DNA of 64,000 bases from Puccinia triticina. Its lineage: Eukaryota > Basidiomycota > Pucciniomycetes > Pucciniales > Pucciniaceae. The stretch is from positions 2,542,501-2,606,500 of the forward strand of contig NC_070574.1 in assembly GCF_026914185.1 (NCBI RefSeq). The letters run 5' to 3'. Shown here one piece after another: positions 47,096-58,487 of the stretch. Made by a program: the position numbers and the translations under genes. Under the pieces are notes generated by a model. That model saw only the letters and a program-made list of their open reading frames with translations. It was not told where the DNA came from and ran no database searches. Position 1 is the stretch's first letter. Every line of letters begins with the position of its first letter.

Positions 47096-50000
47096 TCATT
47101 CTGGATCTGTTTCCCATCCTGCAGTATCCGCGTCCAACGTCTCCTCCACCAAACTATCATGGGCAAATTCCCCATCCTCCGCTTCATTCAAGAAAATTTG
47201 TTCCTGCAGCGCCTCATCCATCTCCTCTGGCCTCAGCTCCAATTGAACCTCGTTGGCAGTCAGATTGGGATCCACAGTTATTTGTCCAATCAATCTGAAC
47301 CACGGGTGTTGAGCACCTGATACACGAGTCTTGCACCACAACCACTCAACGTCGCCTGCCCATTTCTGCATCATTTCATGATGCTCAGCGCGCTGTGAGT
47401 AAAGCTCAATTTTAAGGACTTGTTGTCCTGTTTGCGCATCTAGAGTACCCACTTGGGTCGGTGTCACTACTGCTTCGGAGTTGGGAGGAAGGACGTCTAG
47501 CAAATAAGAAGTCAGACATTGTTGACAAACAACATGATCAAAATGAAACCCACCAATTTGTCCCGCAAGTCCGTCTAACATTGAATGAATCTCCACCGCC
47601 CAAGACATTGCCCGGCCCAATTCTTGTGCAATCAAATCAAGTTCCTCCTCCGCTCGATCAACCATCAGCGAAGCTCCTATGCCCTCACGTACATCTGACG
47701 ATACAGCCCATGGCGCCTGTGAGTGAAAGTGATGCGCTTCATTCCAGAAAGGGTCGTCCAGCTTCATTTTGACAAACAAATCCCACGTCAAAGGTTGATA
47801 CAAATCACTAGCCAGCGCACCAGGGTCGTAGGCAGTCAGATAAGATTGGTGCCGCTCGTTAAACTTGGCAATTGCCCGAAGTACCGGTCCCTTGCGTTTC
47901 TTGATGGATTCATAAATCCTCTCCTTCATTTTGGTTCCGACTCGCCGACCTCGTGTTTGCGATTCAGAGATTGGCTGCCGGACACCCATGATCTCTACAG
48001 CCTTTGCATAGAGCTCGCGTCTCGAGCTCCACAAGAGAAGAGACTTCTTTTCCTTTTCAACTAAATAAACCGAGGAAAACAGAGTAAATAAGTTCTCAAC
48101 ATCAGGCAAGGAATTGTCACTACAAACAAAAACTGCCCACTGTCTGTGCTATTGCTATCATACATAATTCCCACCTGCTCGGCCAACTCTCTCTGACATA
48201 TTTCGGTGTTGTGTATCTCACCTGTGATCCGTTCAATGAGATTTGAAGGTATATCCCACTCCCTTGTCTCTAATACTTCTCTGTAATCACTATCAGCAAT
48301 GTAATAATTACCCAAATCAACCTCAATGAACTGACCGAAGTTTCTTCAGTGCATCCTCCTTTTCCAAAAGTTTGGTGAGATCCTTTCGGCGTTGTGTGTC
48401 TTCTTCGGCAACTTGTGCCAGATGGCCAACTTGATTTTGCCACTGCAACTTGAAGAATTCTCTCGTGTATTTGTTACCATTATCCAAGAATGGATTTTCC
48501 TTTTGGAGCAATTTCGAAAGGGTTTCTTTAGCACACCTCCGGCGCCACTTGGCTGCACCATGCTTCTTCCGTAACCACACAACTAATCCCAATCATCTGT
48601 CAAGAAACTACCGAGGTGTACACAATGAATTGAGATAAAAATGCTACACTTACTCAGAGTCCTCCGACCCTCAGTATTGTGGAATTGGCAACGATGCAAC
48701 AGAGATCCCAAGCGATGGTTCCGGGCCGAGTACCGCAAAGTCCGTACCAGTGGGGACAATCCTGACCACAGTCGTTCCATACCTTCACCATCCGACAAAC
48801 CCCACCCTATATTGTAGCGTGGATTGTATTTGACCTGGCATTTCCATTCATGCACATATTAATGAAAAACTGATGTACCAAATTTAATTTTGTCTTTCTT
48901 AGATGCAAAAGCAAAAAAATCACGCTGTACAATTTCCAAAATCATCAGGTCAAATACCATGTCAAGGAAAGATAATTTTGCTGCCACTTGAGTTCACACT
49001 GACCCGTTCTAAAAATTTATCCAAAGAGCAGCCAATATCGTAAAGTACCCCAACTGGTCGCTCGGGTTCTATTTCTTCAAAGAGTTTCTTCAACATAGCT
49101 AATGGGAGACACCTCTGCTCTCCAGAACGATATATGTTAGCTAATGAAACTACCTGATCATGGCGGCAACAACACCCCATGAGTCCCGTATCATCACAGC
49201 CTTTCCACGTTGTTTCGGATCGGGTGTCGTTTGCTGCCTTGTGGGACTCTGAACAAGGATCCGGCTATGTAAAGTTTAAGTCAGTCTTTTCAGTTGGCAA
49301 GTATAACACGTTTTGTCGGGATGAACCAGTGAGAGCCAACCTGTTCATTGCATGCAGCCAAATTGCTAATGTTGTTTTGCATGGACTGGATTCTTTCCGG
49401 GTCCAAAAAGATGGGTGGAGTGGTTAATGGTGCGTCCAGCCCTGCCTTGGCATTATGACGGTGTTGAAAGTTGCCATCAAGGCATACAATCAGTGAGTCT
49501 TTGACAGATGATCTTGCGCGGTATTCGTCGTCCGAAGATTTTTTTCCAAAGCAACCTGGACAGCACGATCTAGCTAGCTTCTGTGTTGTACTGAGCTGAA
49601 GGGCACTGTCGACGGTCTCACTGGTTTTGAGTAGCATGAGTCGGAATATATCTACCGCGGCAGAGAAGCACTTGCGTAGCTCGCGGCGCTGAGGAGTTTT
49701 GTATTTCAACAATGATGTTTCAATTTTGGATAAATCAAGGCAATAACCTACTTCAGTGCCCTTAGCATTAAGTATTTTAGGAGACCTTTCTTCTAGCCAA
49801 CGCGACAGCATCTCGGTGAAGGGAAGGGTGGCCACGTTACACCACTGCCAGGCTAAATTGTGAAAGTGAAGCAGTCGTACTGAAAAGGCGGTCGTAGGCC
49901 GGACGGGCGAGCTTGCAATGTAACCGGTGGCGAGCAATCGAACGACATCTGGCACGCATTTACAAAACCGCTTCTGTATGCGTTTCTGCCCTAAGAGCAC

Positions 50001-50717
50001 CAATTCATTTATCAGAATCATTATTGGAATTGCCAGGTTAGGTTGGGGTTGCATACACATCAAGTCAAATAGATCAATGGTACGATAGGTGAAACTTGTA
50101 CAGCTGCAAATGTGATCTTCCCAAGAATCAAATGCATTTTCAAACGTCCAATTCCCTGTTTTGGCTTTGAGCCACATATACATACCGTGAAGTTGAGGGA
50201 TGTTGCGGTTCCAGTTGTCCACAAGTCGTTGCCGGGTCTGAAGAGCATTGAATTGATTAATTCTCTGCGAAAGGGAGGATTGTTGTTGAGCTGGGGCCAC
50301 TGTATGTAAATCCTCCCACTCGTTTTCGTCAAAGTTGTCCCAGAGGTCTGTTTGGGGAAAGGGCTCGGGTTGGTTTGAAGATGGGTCGTTGTTGAGCTGA
50401 TCGTCGAAGGGAGGATCCACAAGTTCATTGCCAGGGCCTGACTGTTCAGCTTGTAGGTGTGCTTGAAGCGCTCGAGTGGACGACGGCATTGGCAATTCTC
50501 CCCGATGCAAGGCTTCCAATCGCTGAAGGGATCGCATGGTGCGTGCATGAGTTCTGTTTCGCAAAGCTCGGTTCAACTGAGTTTCGTGTCGGAAGGGATT
50601 GATCCTGTTGGTCCTTGGCCGAGCAGCGGGAGGGGAAGATCTTGGGTGTCTCGTTTGATTGGTTCTTGGGGTTCTTGCAGGAGTTGATCTCGTATTCTGG
50701 CTGGATCTTGGAGGCAT
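47096..50717 (-). pseudogene. KDZ transposase, spliced, with stop and frameshift
   Basis: KDZ transposases are large RNase-H-fold enzymes that cut and paste DNA. Exon 1 50717-49341 (MPPRSSQNTR start; Cys-rich CSCTSFTYRTIDL, SCCPGCFG, then VCLDGNFQHR with the first catalytic Asp). Exon 2 49264-49004 (ESHKAANDTR, WKGCDDTGLMGCCCRHDQVV, GVLYDIGC with the second acidic site). Exon 3 48897-48654 (KFGTSVFH, TAA at 48861-48859, then YVHEWKCQVKYNPRYN and GWGLSDGEGMERLW with the Glu). Exon 4 from 48596 needs a frameshift after LNDW to enter GLVVWLRKKHGAAKW. The last part includes RRELYAKAVEIMG, SQTRGRRVGTKMKERIYESI and ends at 47096. Exon 1-2 and 2-3 junctions are phase-consistent; joins near 48300 and 48150 are less sure. 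The stop and shift suggest an inactive copy. Confidence 0.88.
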
Positions 50718-52410
50718 GATGATGATTGTAGCATAGGCAATAAAGCTGAAAGTGTGTTGAGCTGGTGGTATGTATAAGAGGAATTCCTGTCGTTCTTCGA
50801 GAAGGAAAATTAAAACATATGCGCATAAAGCTGGAGCAAGCACGTCAGGCTTGCCCGCAGCAGAGGGAGGATGGTTATTGCATGGGCACCAATTTTTTAA
50901 ATAAAAAGGGTAGAAACTATCATATCCCACTTCATAGCAATAGCTTAGGCATGATTCAAGAGTAGCATGTCTAGGGCAAGTTTCTGTAAGGAAAAACAGA
51001 TTTATCCTTTCAAATGATTGTTCTGTTCCTTGGATTTACCCTTCTATGTTCATTCAAATTTCACTCCAGAGTAATGTGGTCATTCTAAATGTTGAAGTGA
51101 AGAAACATAAAATTTTCAATCCAAAACATAGATTGTTCAACCATCATGGTAATCAATAACTAATCCTTGCATTGTACTTCTATGTTGGTAATTCACCCCT
51201 GAGTAACAGGTCACTTGGAATTATTGCAACTGATATTTGCAATCCCATGTTCATTTAGATTGGAGCAATATAGGAGGGTTAATCCAAAGCTTTTTTTTAT
51301 TCTTGGATCTTATAATTAATCAATGATACATGATTTTAATTGAACCTTCCATGTTGCTTCATTCCACACTGACAGCCTGTAATTTTTTTATTGTTGATAT
51401 ATCAATATTTGCAATGTCCACATGTTACTCTGGAGTGAAGTGACATAGAAGGTTCAATCAAAATCATGTATCATTGATTTATATGATCCAAAGAATATAT
51501 GACAAAGTTTTTTCATTGAACTTCTATTTTTCTTCTCTCCATAATGACAGGTGGTCACTTTAGAATTGTGATACTGATATTGAGAATGACTCCATGTCAT
51601 TCTGAAGCAAACCAACATAGAATGTTGAATCCAAAGCATGGATTATTTCTGGCTTATCATAATGTCATAATATTCTGTGTTTGAAGTTGAAATTTTCTGT
51701 TAATTCACTGCAAAATAATATGCACTTTAAATATTGTGACTGATATTTAGAATAGAAGGGTAAAAAAGAATAAAAATTTATTCACTAGTCTAAACAAAAT
51801 AATATACTTAATAATTTGTTCACAAGTATAAATAAAATAATATACTTGATTTGAACCCAAAATTTCAAGTTTCTTCACTCATGAGTAACAACTCAAGGCC
51901 ATCCCTGTGTTGGCCAACTTGCATGGTAAAGCAACTTTGAGAGGCTTGCCCTGATTGTGTTGGGGGGTCAGGGAGCCAGCATGCATTTGGCCTTGCCCTG
52001 AATGTGGCTATAACCTGAATTGTAACCTCAGCGCCTATGCCAACATGGCCTTTGCTGACTTCCAAGTCCCCCAACCCAATTGTCAATATTGTTCCTTTCT
52101 TCTCTCTACTTATCTTAATGGACATCTGTGGTTTAGCTGTAGTATTAAACTTTGTAATGTATATTTTGTGAAGATTTGTTGTGTTCAGAAGAACACCTCT
52201 CATAGTTCTCTTTCTTGTGGATATATATCCTCAGTTGTAACCTAAACATCTCTTCTTTTTATTAGTAACTCAATGAACCATAGATATTTTCAGCTCTTGC
52301 ATACAGTTAGATAAATAGTTGGAAAATAAATGAAAGAATAAGATCCTGCTGTGATCAAGATTTGTATCTCTTGGAAATCAAAATATAAACTTGTTTGCAA
52401 AATACAGTTA
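50718..52410. other. Inter-gene region of the KDZ element with fold-back arms
   Basis: 51318-51370 and 51427-51480 are inverted copies (AATCAATGATACATGATTTT and complement). Weaker arms continue outward to about 51040 and 51640 around CACTCCAGAGTAA/ATTCTGAAGC words. 51880-52250 shows nothing recognisable. Confidence 0.55.
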
Positions 52411-52587
52411 TGGTGTTCAAAGTTGGTTTGCATAATTTTATGCATGCATAAATCATAAAATCATAAAATCTTTTTTGCAGGGGATATGACTGTCTGATTA
52501 TGTAATACAAAATTTCCTCACCAAAATATTTTTATGATTTTATGATTTATGCATGCATAAAATTATGCAAACCAACTTTGAACACCA
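52411..52587. mobile_element. TGGTGTTCAA MITE, third copy
   Basis: Ends TGGTGTTCAAAGTTGGTTTG and complement, flanked by TA (52409-52410, 52588-52589). Inverted relative to the 8008-8168 copy. Inserted in the KDZ element. Confidence 0.85.
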
Positions 52588-52649
52588 TAAGTGAGCGGAG
52601 CTATGGATCAATCAAGTTCTAATTGCCCCCGTTGCAAGTGGGGGCTAGG

Positions 52650-52965
52650 CTCCGCGCGCGAACGCTGAGACAGTAAGCGCGCGCGCTTCAGCGCTCGTAC
52701 TGTCGGATTACACGCAATCCGACAGTACGAGCGCTGAGACAGTACTAGCGCGCGTGCTTCAGCGCTCGTACTGTCGGATTACACGCAATCCGACAGTACG
52801 AGCGCTGAGACAGTACTAGCGCGCGTGCTTCAGCGCTCGTGCTGTCGGATTACACGTAATCCGACAGTACGAGCGCTGAGGCAGTACTAGCGCGCGCTTC
52901 AGCGTGTAATCCGACAGTACGAGCGCTGAGACAGTCCTAGCGCGCGCGCCTCAGTGCAATACAAC
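52650..52965. repeat. 71-bp long-hairpin array
   Basis: Each unit is an almost perfect stem: AGCGCTCGTACTGTCGGATT, loop ACACGC, AATCCGACAGTACGAGCGCT, then GAGACAGTACTAGCGCGC. Copies begin at 52690, 52761 and 52832, plus partial copies at both edges. Very GC- and CpG-rich compared with its AT-rich surroundings. Confidence 0.93.
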
Positions 52966-53376
52966 ATAACTACAGCGGAGGATGCTGGGTTTCATGATAA
53001 CTTTCATCAATATGTCTAAGATGACTACCGCGACGAGGATGCATTCACAGCTGAGCAGGAGCCGAGGCGTCAATGCTTGTCGTATTAAGTAATATAAACC
53101 AGAGCTCTCATGATATTAACCATCATTACAATATTATCCATCCTTCCAAAATGAGTATGGCTGTGACGGAACCCAAGCTAAAGAACTGGCGGAAAGGTTA
53201 AACACAACAAGACTTGGGGAATAAGAAAAACAATTCAATCTTGAGTGATAAGAAGAACGATGGGGAAATCTAAGAAGAGAAGAGGTGGAGTGTAAGTTAA
53301 TTAGAAAAAAAAAACGATGATGTGGACACAAATGCAAATACAAGTTATTGAAAAACTGACATGGTCTGCAGTCACG
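52966..53376. other. Downstream of the accessory gene
   Basis: No gene seen; AT-rich with a possible 3' untranslated region of the accessory gene on the minus strand. Confidence 0.4.
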
Positions 53377-55862
53377 TCAGTCGTTTTCCTCATCCTCATC
53401 CTCACCATCTTGATCACGACAACCACGGCTTTCTTGATCAGAAGCTTCATCTTCCTCACTGCTATTAACCACAGAGATCTTGCGCGGAGCTTTGCAACGA
53501 GAAAGACGAGCACGTTTGTTATGAGAAGGAAGGTGGCCCTCGTTTTCTTCTTCATCGGAACTAGCATCTTCCTTGAATTTAACTTGAACCCACCCTTCAC
53601 CAAGGGCTCGCAATATCCTTTCTGAAGTTTCAATTGAGATAGCGTTGATTGGCTGACAAAGCTCGTCTGCAATAAATCTATCAGGATTGTTTCGTTTGAC
53701 CTTTACTGAGATATGCGCCGCTTTCAGATCGCGGGCAGCATTTTTTCCGGGCCAGCCTCGAAATTTCTTCCCGCCTGCATTATCTTGAACCGCAATATTT
53801 TGTCTTTGATCAGATTATGGAACAATTTATGCAAAAATGTCGACTTACTGAGAAGGGCAAGCAATTTTTGGCTGATAAGCTTTTTATTATCTTTTAGTGT
53901 GCCTGTGCGCCCAATTTGATTGGTGTGAGTATCTGTGCACAGGGCTGTGGGAATAGATCGCTAAATACTCACCTTGGCAATATTTGTCCTTCTGATGATC
54001 TTCTTGCTCGTCATTGTTGGTGAGCTCGGCAAGCTTCCGTTTCTTTTGAGCTGGCTTGCTTTTGCTCACAGAGGCCGAGTCTCTCGGATGGATTTCATTT
54101 GCGCATGCGAGCTCGTTTGGATCTTTGTTGGTGAGTTCGGCAACAACTGACATACCTGCGACATATGTGTGAAACTTGCGCAAGGGATCACCGTTGTTTG
54201 TGAGTATGTTTAGGAACGCGTTGCCCATCTTTGTACCTTCTTGGATGAACAGATCACCCAAAGATTTAGCCGAGGCAACAACAAGCATTCCTTGAATTCG
54301 ATGACAGGCGGCAATCTCGTTCATCTAATCCATTTGCATGTAACAGCTTAGCTAGTATTCACCACAGGCCTGAACAAGCAGCCTCAAACAAAAGTGACAT
54401 ACCCTTCTGACCGTTTCTTTCACCCATCGCCTGAAAAAGGTGATACTCTTTTGGTTCGAGCCAAGGGTTAGTTTTGTGTTTGAGATGTGAACATCTCTGG
54501 CGGTCTGGACTACGCCATTAGTGATTTCGAGCGGCTTGTCTCCACATATGGATTTGAGAAAGGCCGGATCCTTGTACTTGAGCTTGGTGGCAGGATCAAA
54601 GGTCTTCCATACCTGAGCAACGGCGGTGCACCTTTCTTTAAGTTTTAAGACGGCTACAGCTCAGAGAATGGATTAGTTTGTTGAATCTATTCAGAATAAT
54701 CTGCGGGTGACTTACTCTGAGAGAAGATTTCCCGTGCCTCCGGATCATATCGGCAGAAGTTGTTATAGCTGGTTGGACCCCGCATGCGGTTGATCTGGCC
54801 AATGTGCATGTACAGCAATGCTACGTGAAGTTGGTAACGGATGGCAAAAATGTAGAGTTGCCGCTCGAATTCGTAATATAATTCATCGACCTCTGCTTTG
54901 AGGTACGACGGCAGACATTTTGATGTGGCATGCAGGGCCTCGTATTCTCGTAGCTCATCAAGCTCCATACCAACGATCTCCTCCATAATTTCTTCTGGAA
55001 GCTCGGTGATACGGTTTTTAGCATTTTCTCCATCATCTGCAGGTGACTGCCCTGGTTTATTCACGTTTCCAGGAACGCAGGTGTTTTCTGATTCGATGTC
55101 TTTCTTCCTGCTGTCAGCGGCATTTTCACTGGCATCTTTGTCCGATTCGACTTCATCTTCCGGGCATGGGGGAGGATTGGAACCGCTAGTGGGTTGGGTG
55201 TTTGAAGGGCAACGATCTTTGGTGAGATTACGGAGGATCTTGTTGATTTCAGCATGATTCTTCTTGGGAAGAGCTCTGCTGTTGTCCGCGGGAACTTGGT
55301 TCTCTTGAGGAGCGCTGCGAGTGACAGGGGGAACTTGGTTCTCTTGAGGAGCCCGGCGAGTAACAGGGGTAGTACCAACGGGAGAGTCAAAAGATTCGGT
55401 GCTGGCGGTATGATCTTGATAAAGATTTGCTCGTGTATAGTTAGGCGGGACGGGAGTGGTTCCAAAAGGCGCGCGGTGAAAAGGACCTGGATAGGAATTT
55501 GGTTGTGCGTTGTGACGAGGGAGGTAAGGAGTTCTTCCAAAAGTACCGTCCTGATGATAAAGATTGCGATGGGGGCCAAGTGCTGGGTTATTGGGCTCTA
55601 AAGTTGGGTGGTGGCCTTGGGCTTGTCGGTTGACGGGGGCGCAAACAATCTCACCCCGACTGTCAATAAAGTATATCTGTTGAGGTTCGCTTCCTAGCTC
55701 GTCGAGGTTATGTGACTGGTTGTGGTTGGTGGCATTCTGCGAATAAAAGTTTCCAGTAGGCTGGAATTTAGGGTTGGGTAGGCCATATTGAGGGTTGCGC
55801 GAGTTGTGTGCTGGGGTGAAATTTTGCGCTCTTTGAAGGTGTAGTTCGTGGTTGGGGTTCAT
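53377..55862 (-). CDS. KDZ-transposon accessory protein, five exons, intact
   Basis: Exons 55862-54716, 54653-54403, 54324-53973, 53890-53849 and 53783-53377 join by GT-AG introns with consistent phase into 2199 nt (732 residues) without a stop. I do not know its function. Residues 1-200 are Asn/Pro/Gln-rich (YGLPNPKFQPTGNFYSQN) with two copies of RAPQENQVP-like text (about residues 170-195). Residues 290-380 have an acidic helical region (LPEEIMEEIVGMELDELREY), then HVALLYMHIGQINRMRG and SYNNFCRYDPEAREIF. Exon 2 has WKTFDPATKLKYKDPAFLK and ITFFRRWVKETVRR; exon 3 IQGMLVVASAKSLGDLF and a Lys-rich KPAQKKRKL stretch. The C-terminus is acidic (EDGEDEDEEND in outline). No catalytic TET/JBP (HxD) motif. 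It sits in the same element and orientation as the transposase and probably helps DNA binding or assembly. Confidence 0.75.
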
Positions 55863-55989
55863 GCTGGTCGCGGGTTGATTTGAGACAATTTGGATTGTTT
55901 GGATCGATGAGGGTGTTGGTTTTCTGTTGAGGTGAAGGGTGTGAATGAAGGATAAAAAATGGTGTGGCGACTTGGTGCGGTTGGGTAAA

Positions 55990-56428
55990 TTTTAAAACAA
56001 GTCAGGGGACTTGGCGGGGAAAAAAACACCGAGTGGCTGAGTGGTTGAGTGGTCAGAGTGGCCCGAACTTTGCAGGGGGGCGTGGGCTTCTAGCCTACCT
56101 GACAGGTGCATGACATGCAGGCTAGGTACTGTGTAGGCATAGGGTCCTCAGGTGTTGTGTTGCACTCCATTTCCCAGAGCAAAGAATAAAAAAAAAAAAA
56201 AAAGTTGAAAAAGTTGAAAAAGTAGTGCACAATAGTGCACTCCAAAATATTAGTAGTGCAAGGATTGTGCACTCCAAAAATTGAACATTTTTTGGAGTAG
56301 CCGTATGTTTACTCCAGCAATTCATGAAGTGGACCATTGTACACTCCAATATTTTTGGAGTACACAATTGTGCACTCAATTTTTGAAGTACATGTAGTAA
56401 ATTTTGGTAGTGCATTTAGCCTGCCCCT
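55990..56428 (-). repeat. KDZ transposon right inverted repeat
   Basis: Inverted copy of 46119-46660, with a poly-A tract near 56188-56203 not present on the left. GTGCACTCCAAAA/TTTGGAGT palindromes again occupy the outer part. It lies just upstream of the accessory gene and may include its promoter. Confidence 0.85.
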
Positions 56429-57101
56429 TCAGATTATTGGGGGTCAAAGCCTCTCCTCCCACCTTGCTCCTTCCTTCCTCCTTCCTCCTCACCTAATTAA
56501 TTCTTCCCTCCATATCCCATCATACTGAATCCTAGACCCTTATACAGTAGTATACCACCCTTATCCAAGTATATTAAAGTCTCAGGTTCGTAGAAAATAC
56601 AAAAGAAAATCAAAGGTTTTGCCTCCTACAAAACATGGGACACCAGGGCGTGAGGGGACAACACAAATAATAAATACAAAAAAAAAATGGACACAAACAA
56701 ATCCCGCTCCCTGCCACCCAGCGCAGCAAGCTGGCACATTGTGGCCCAACGCCTATCCCTGTCTAGCAGGGTTAAAAAGCGTTGGGAAGAGGACCCCCAG
56801 CCAAAAAGCACAGGGGGGTCCCCGAATATCCCCCGCCGGACTGCGCAATTGCAACAGCGGACGGGGGTGAGGTGACCACCTGACTGGAAATACAGCCCGG
56901 CAGGTCGCCTGAAGCTAAATCCCTCCCACCCCCCCCTTTTATACCCGACGTTCACCAAACCCCCACTCCCATTATCTCATCATACACAACACCGCCCGCC
57001 GCCCAACGACCGCCACCCCACCAACCGCACCACGCCACAGCTCTTCGCCCGAGTATCAGACCCATATAATTCCCCGCCACACCCCCTCGCCTTCACCATT
57101 A

Positions 57102-57990
57102 GGGGGTTTCAAAGTTAAAAATCAGGTCGCGCAGGTCCCAGGAATCAGGAAAAAAAATGGACCTGGAACCTCTCCTGCGGACCTGATTTCCTTCTTTGAA
57201 AAAGGCTCCAGGAGATCAGGTCCAGGAGCAGGAAAAAGGTCAGAAACACCCCCTCAAGGGTGTTTTGACCTATCCCCGATCACACCCGCATACTGGCCAT
57301 CAAGTTTGAGACAGCACACACTACCACGCACGCAACTCAATGGTTGGTTCAGACCCGAACTCAATGACCAGTTGGGTCTGAACCAACCATCAAGTGACAC
57401 AACACTCAATGGCCGTTTGGGTCTGTACCGGCCATCAAGTGAGACAACACTTGATGGCGTTCGGGTCTGCACTGGCCATCGAGTGACACCACACTTGATG
57501 GCCAGTCGGGTCTGTACCTGCCATCGATTGATGTGTCACTCAATGGCCGGGTGGGGTTGTACCGGCCATTGAGTGACGCAACACTCGATGGCTGATCAGG
57601 TCTGTGCCGGCCATCGAGTGACACAACACTTGATGGCCGGTTGGGCCTGGACCGGCCTTGCGAGGGCAATTGAGTTTGATTTGAATATGTCTCCGAGTTG
57701 GAGGAAGCTTGTCACACACGGTGACAGTGGCATGTGGTATTCCAACAACGTTTCACACAGGGAACTGGACGGATCAAAGTCCTTCCGGGACCCCGGTGGC
57801 AAGGGACAAAAGGGATTTGTGCCCAAATTTTTGCAGGTCAAGAACTTCTGGGTGCAAGATCAGGAGATTCTTGCATTTGGGGGTGTTCAAAGTAGAGCCC
57901 CCAGGTTGGTGTTTTTGGCAGTGATTTTTTTTCCTGGAAATCAGACCTGATTGGGGTCCTGCGCGACCTGATTTCAACTTTGAAACCCCC
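57102..57990. mobile_element. TIR element nested in Helitron copy 3
   Basis: Ends GGGGGTTTCAAAGTT then AAATCAGGTCGCGCAGG, and the inverted CCTGCGCGACCTGATTT..AACTTTGAAACCCCC, flanked by TA (57100-57101, 57991-57992). Type as in 33953-35653 but a different sequence. No transposase. Confidence 0.82.
57285..57665. repeat. CACTTGATGGCCGG palindromic array
   Basis: Units CACTTGATGGCCGG, about ten bases (GTCTGTA), CCGGCCATCGAGTG, about seven copies. Arms vary together (CACTCAATGGCC with GGCCATTGAGTG). Inside the nested TIR element. Confidence 0.88.
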
Positions 57991-58112
57991 TATTGCCTAC
58001 GAGACGCCCGCGGCCAGAACTACCGTTGAGACGCCCCCAACACCAACTAGAATTATGCCAGCTTGGCGTTGTCATCGACGTTCTCCCAGGACTCCGGCTC
58101 CCAGGCAACTTT

Positions 58113-58487
58113 CTAGGCCTCCGCTGCTTGTTGTCGCGAAGCTGATCCACGATATTTCCGACAATGAGAGTATGGGGAAGGAGGATAAGCGATTGCCGGG
58201 GGGGAAGAGGGTTGGAGAAGAAATAGACCGGTAGAGAAGAGGCCTTTGGCGGCGCGGGGGAGGACGATAGGGCCGAGCAAGGACAGCGAGGCGGCCAAAG
58301 GGAGCCATTGCTCGGCGGTCATGGTTGTCAACCTCTGCGGCGCCCCGTCCGCGCCCGGCTCGTTGTCCCCCATTGCCCCCACATCAGCCGCCGCCTGCTG
58401 TTGCTCCTGCCGCTGGTACGCGACCGGCTGTTCGATGTTGTGGACGGGGACCGTCAAAAGCCGCAGCGCAAGGAGATACGTCACCAT
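58113..58487 (-). pseudogene. Possible captured gene fragment
   Basis: A GC-rich minus frame starting MVTYLLALRLLTVPVHNIEQ, with AYQRQEQQQAAADVGAMGDN and MTAEQWLPLAASLSLLGPIV. Its base composition differs sharply from the flanking AT-rich Helitron 3' end, and CTTGGATTCCGTC next to it may continue the gene. Not recognised. Confidence 0.35.

Larger units (their letters stand above)
46119..56428 (-). mobile_element. KDZ (Kyakuja-Dileera-Zisupton) transposon, 10.3 kb
   Basis: The outer ends AGGGGCAGGCTAAATGCACT and its complement bound long inverted repeats (about 46119-46660 and 55990-56428). Flanks TTCAGAAT (46111-46118) and TTCAGATT (56428-56435) match at seven of eight bases, compatible with an 8-bp duplication. 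It contains two minus-strand genes, the KDZ transposase and an accessory gene, each transcribed towards the left end. Between them lie a fold-back region, a MITE and a hairpin array. Confidence 0.85.

Noticed and set aside
54898..55601. Plus-strand ORFs over the accessory gene
   Set aside because: They are antisense shadows of exon 1 of the minus-strand accessory gene (Ser- and Arg-rich, no family, no splice logic).
53377..55862. Accessory protein as a TET/JBP dioxygenase
   Set aside because: TET/JBP genes are known partners of KDZ elements, but no HxD...H iron-binding pattern was seen in any exon.
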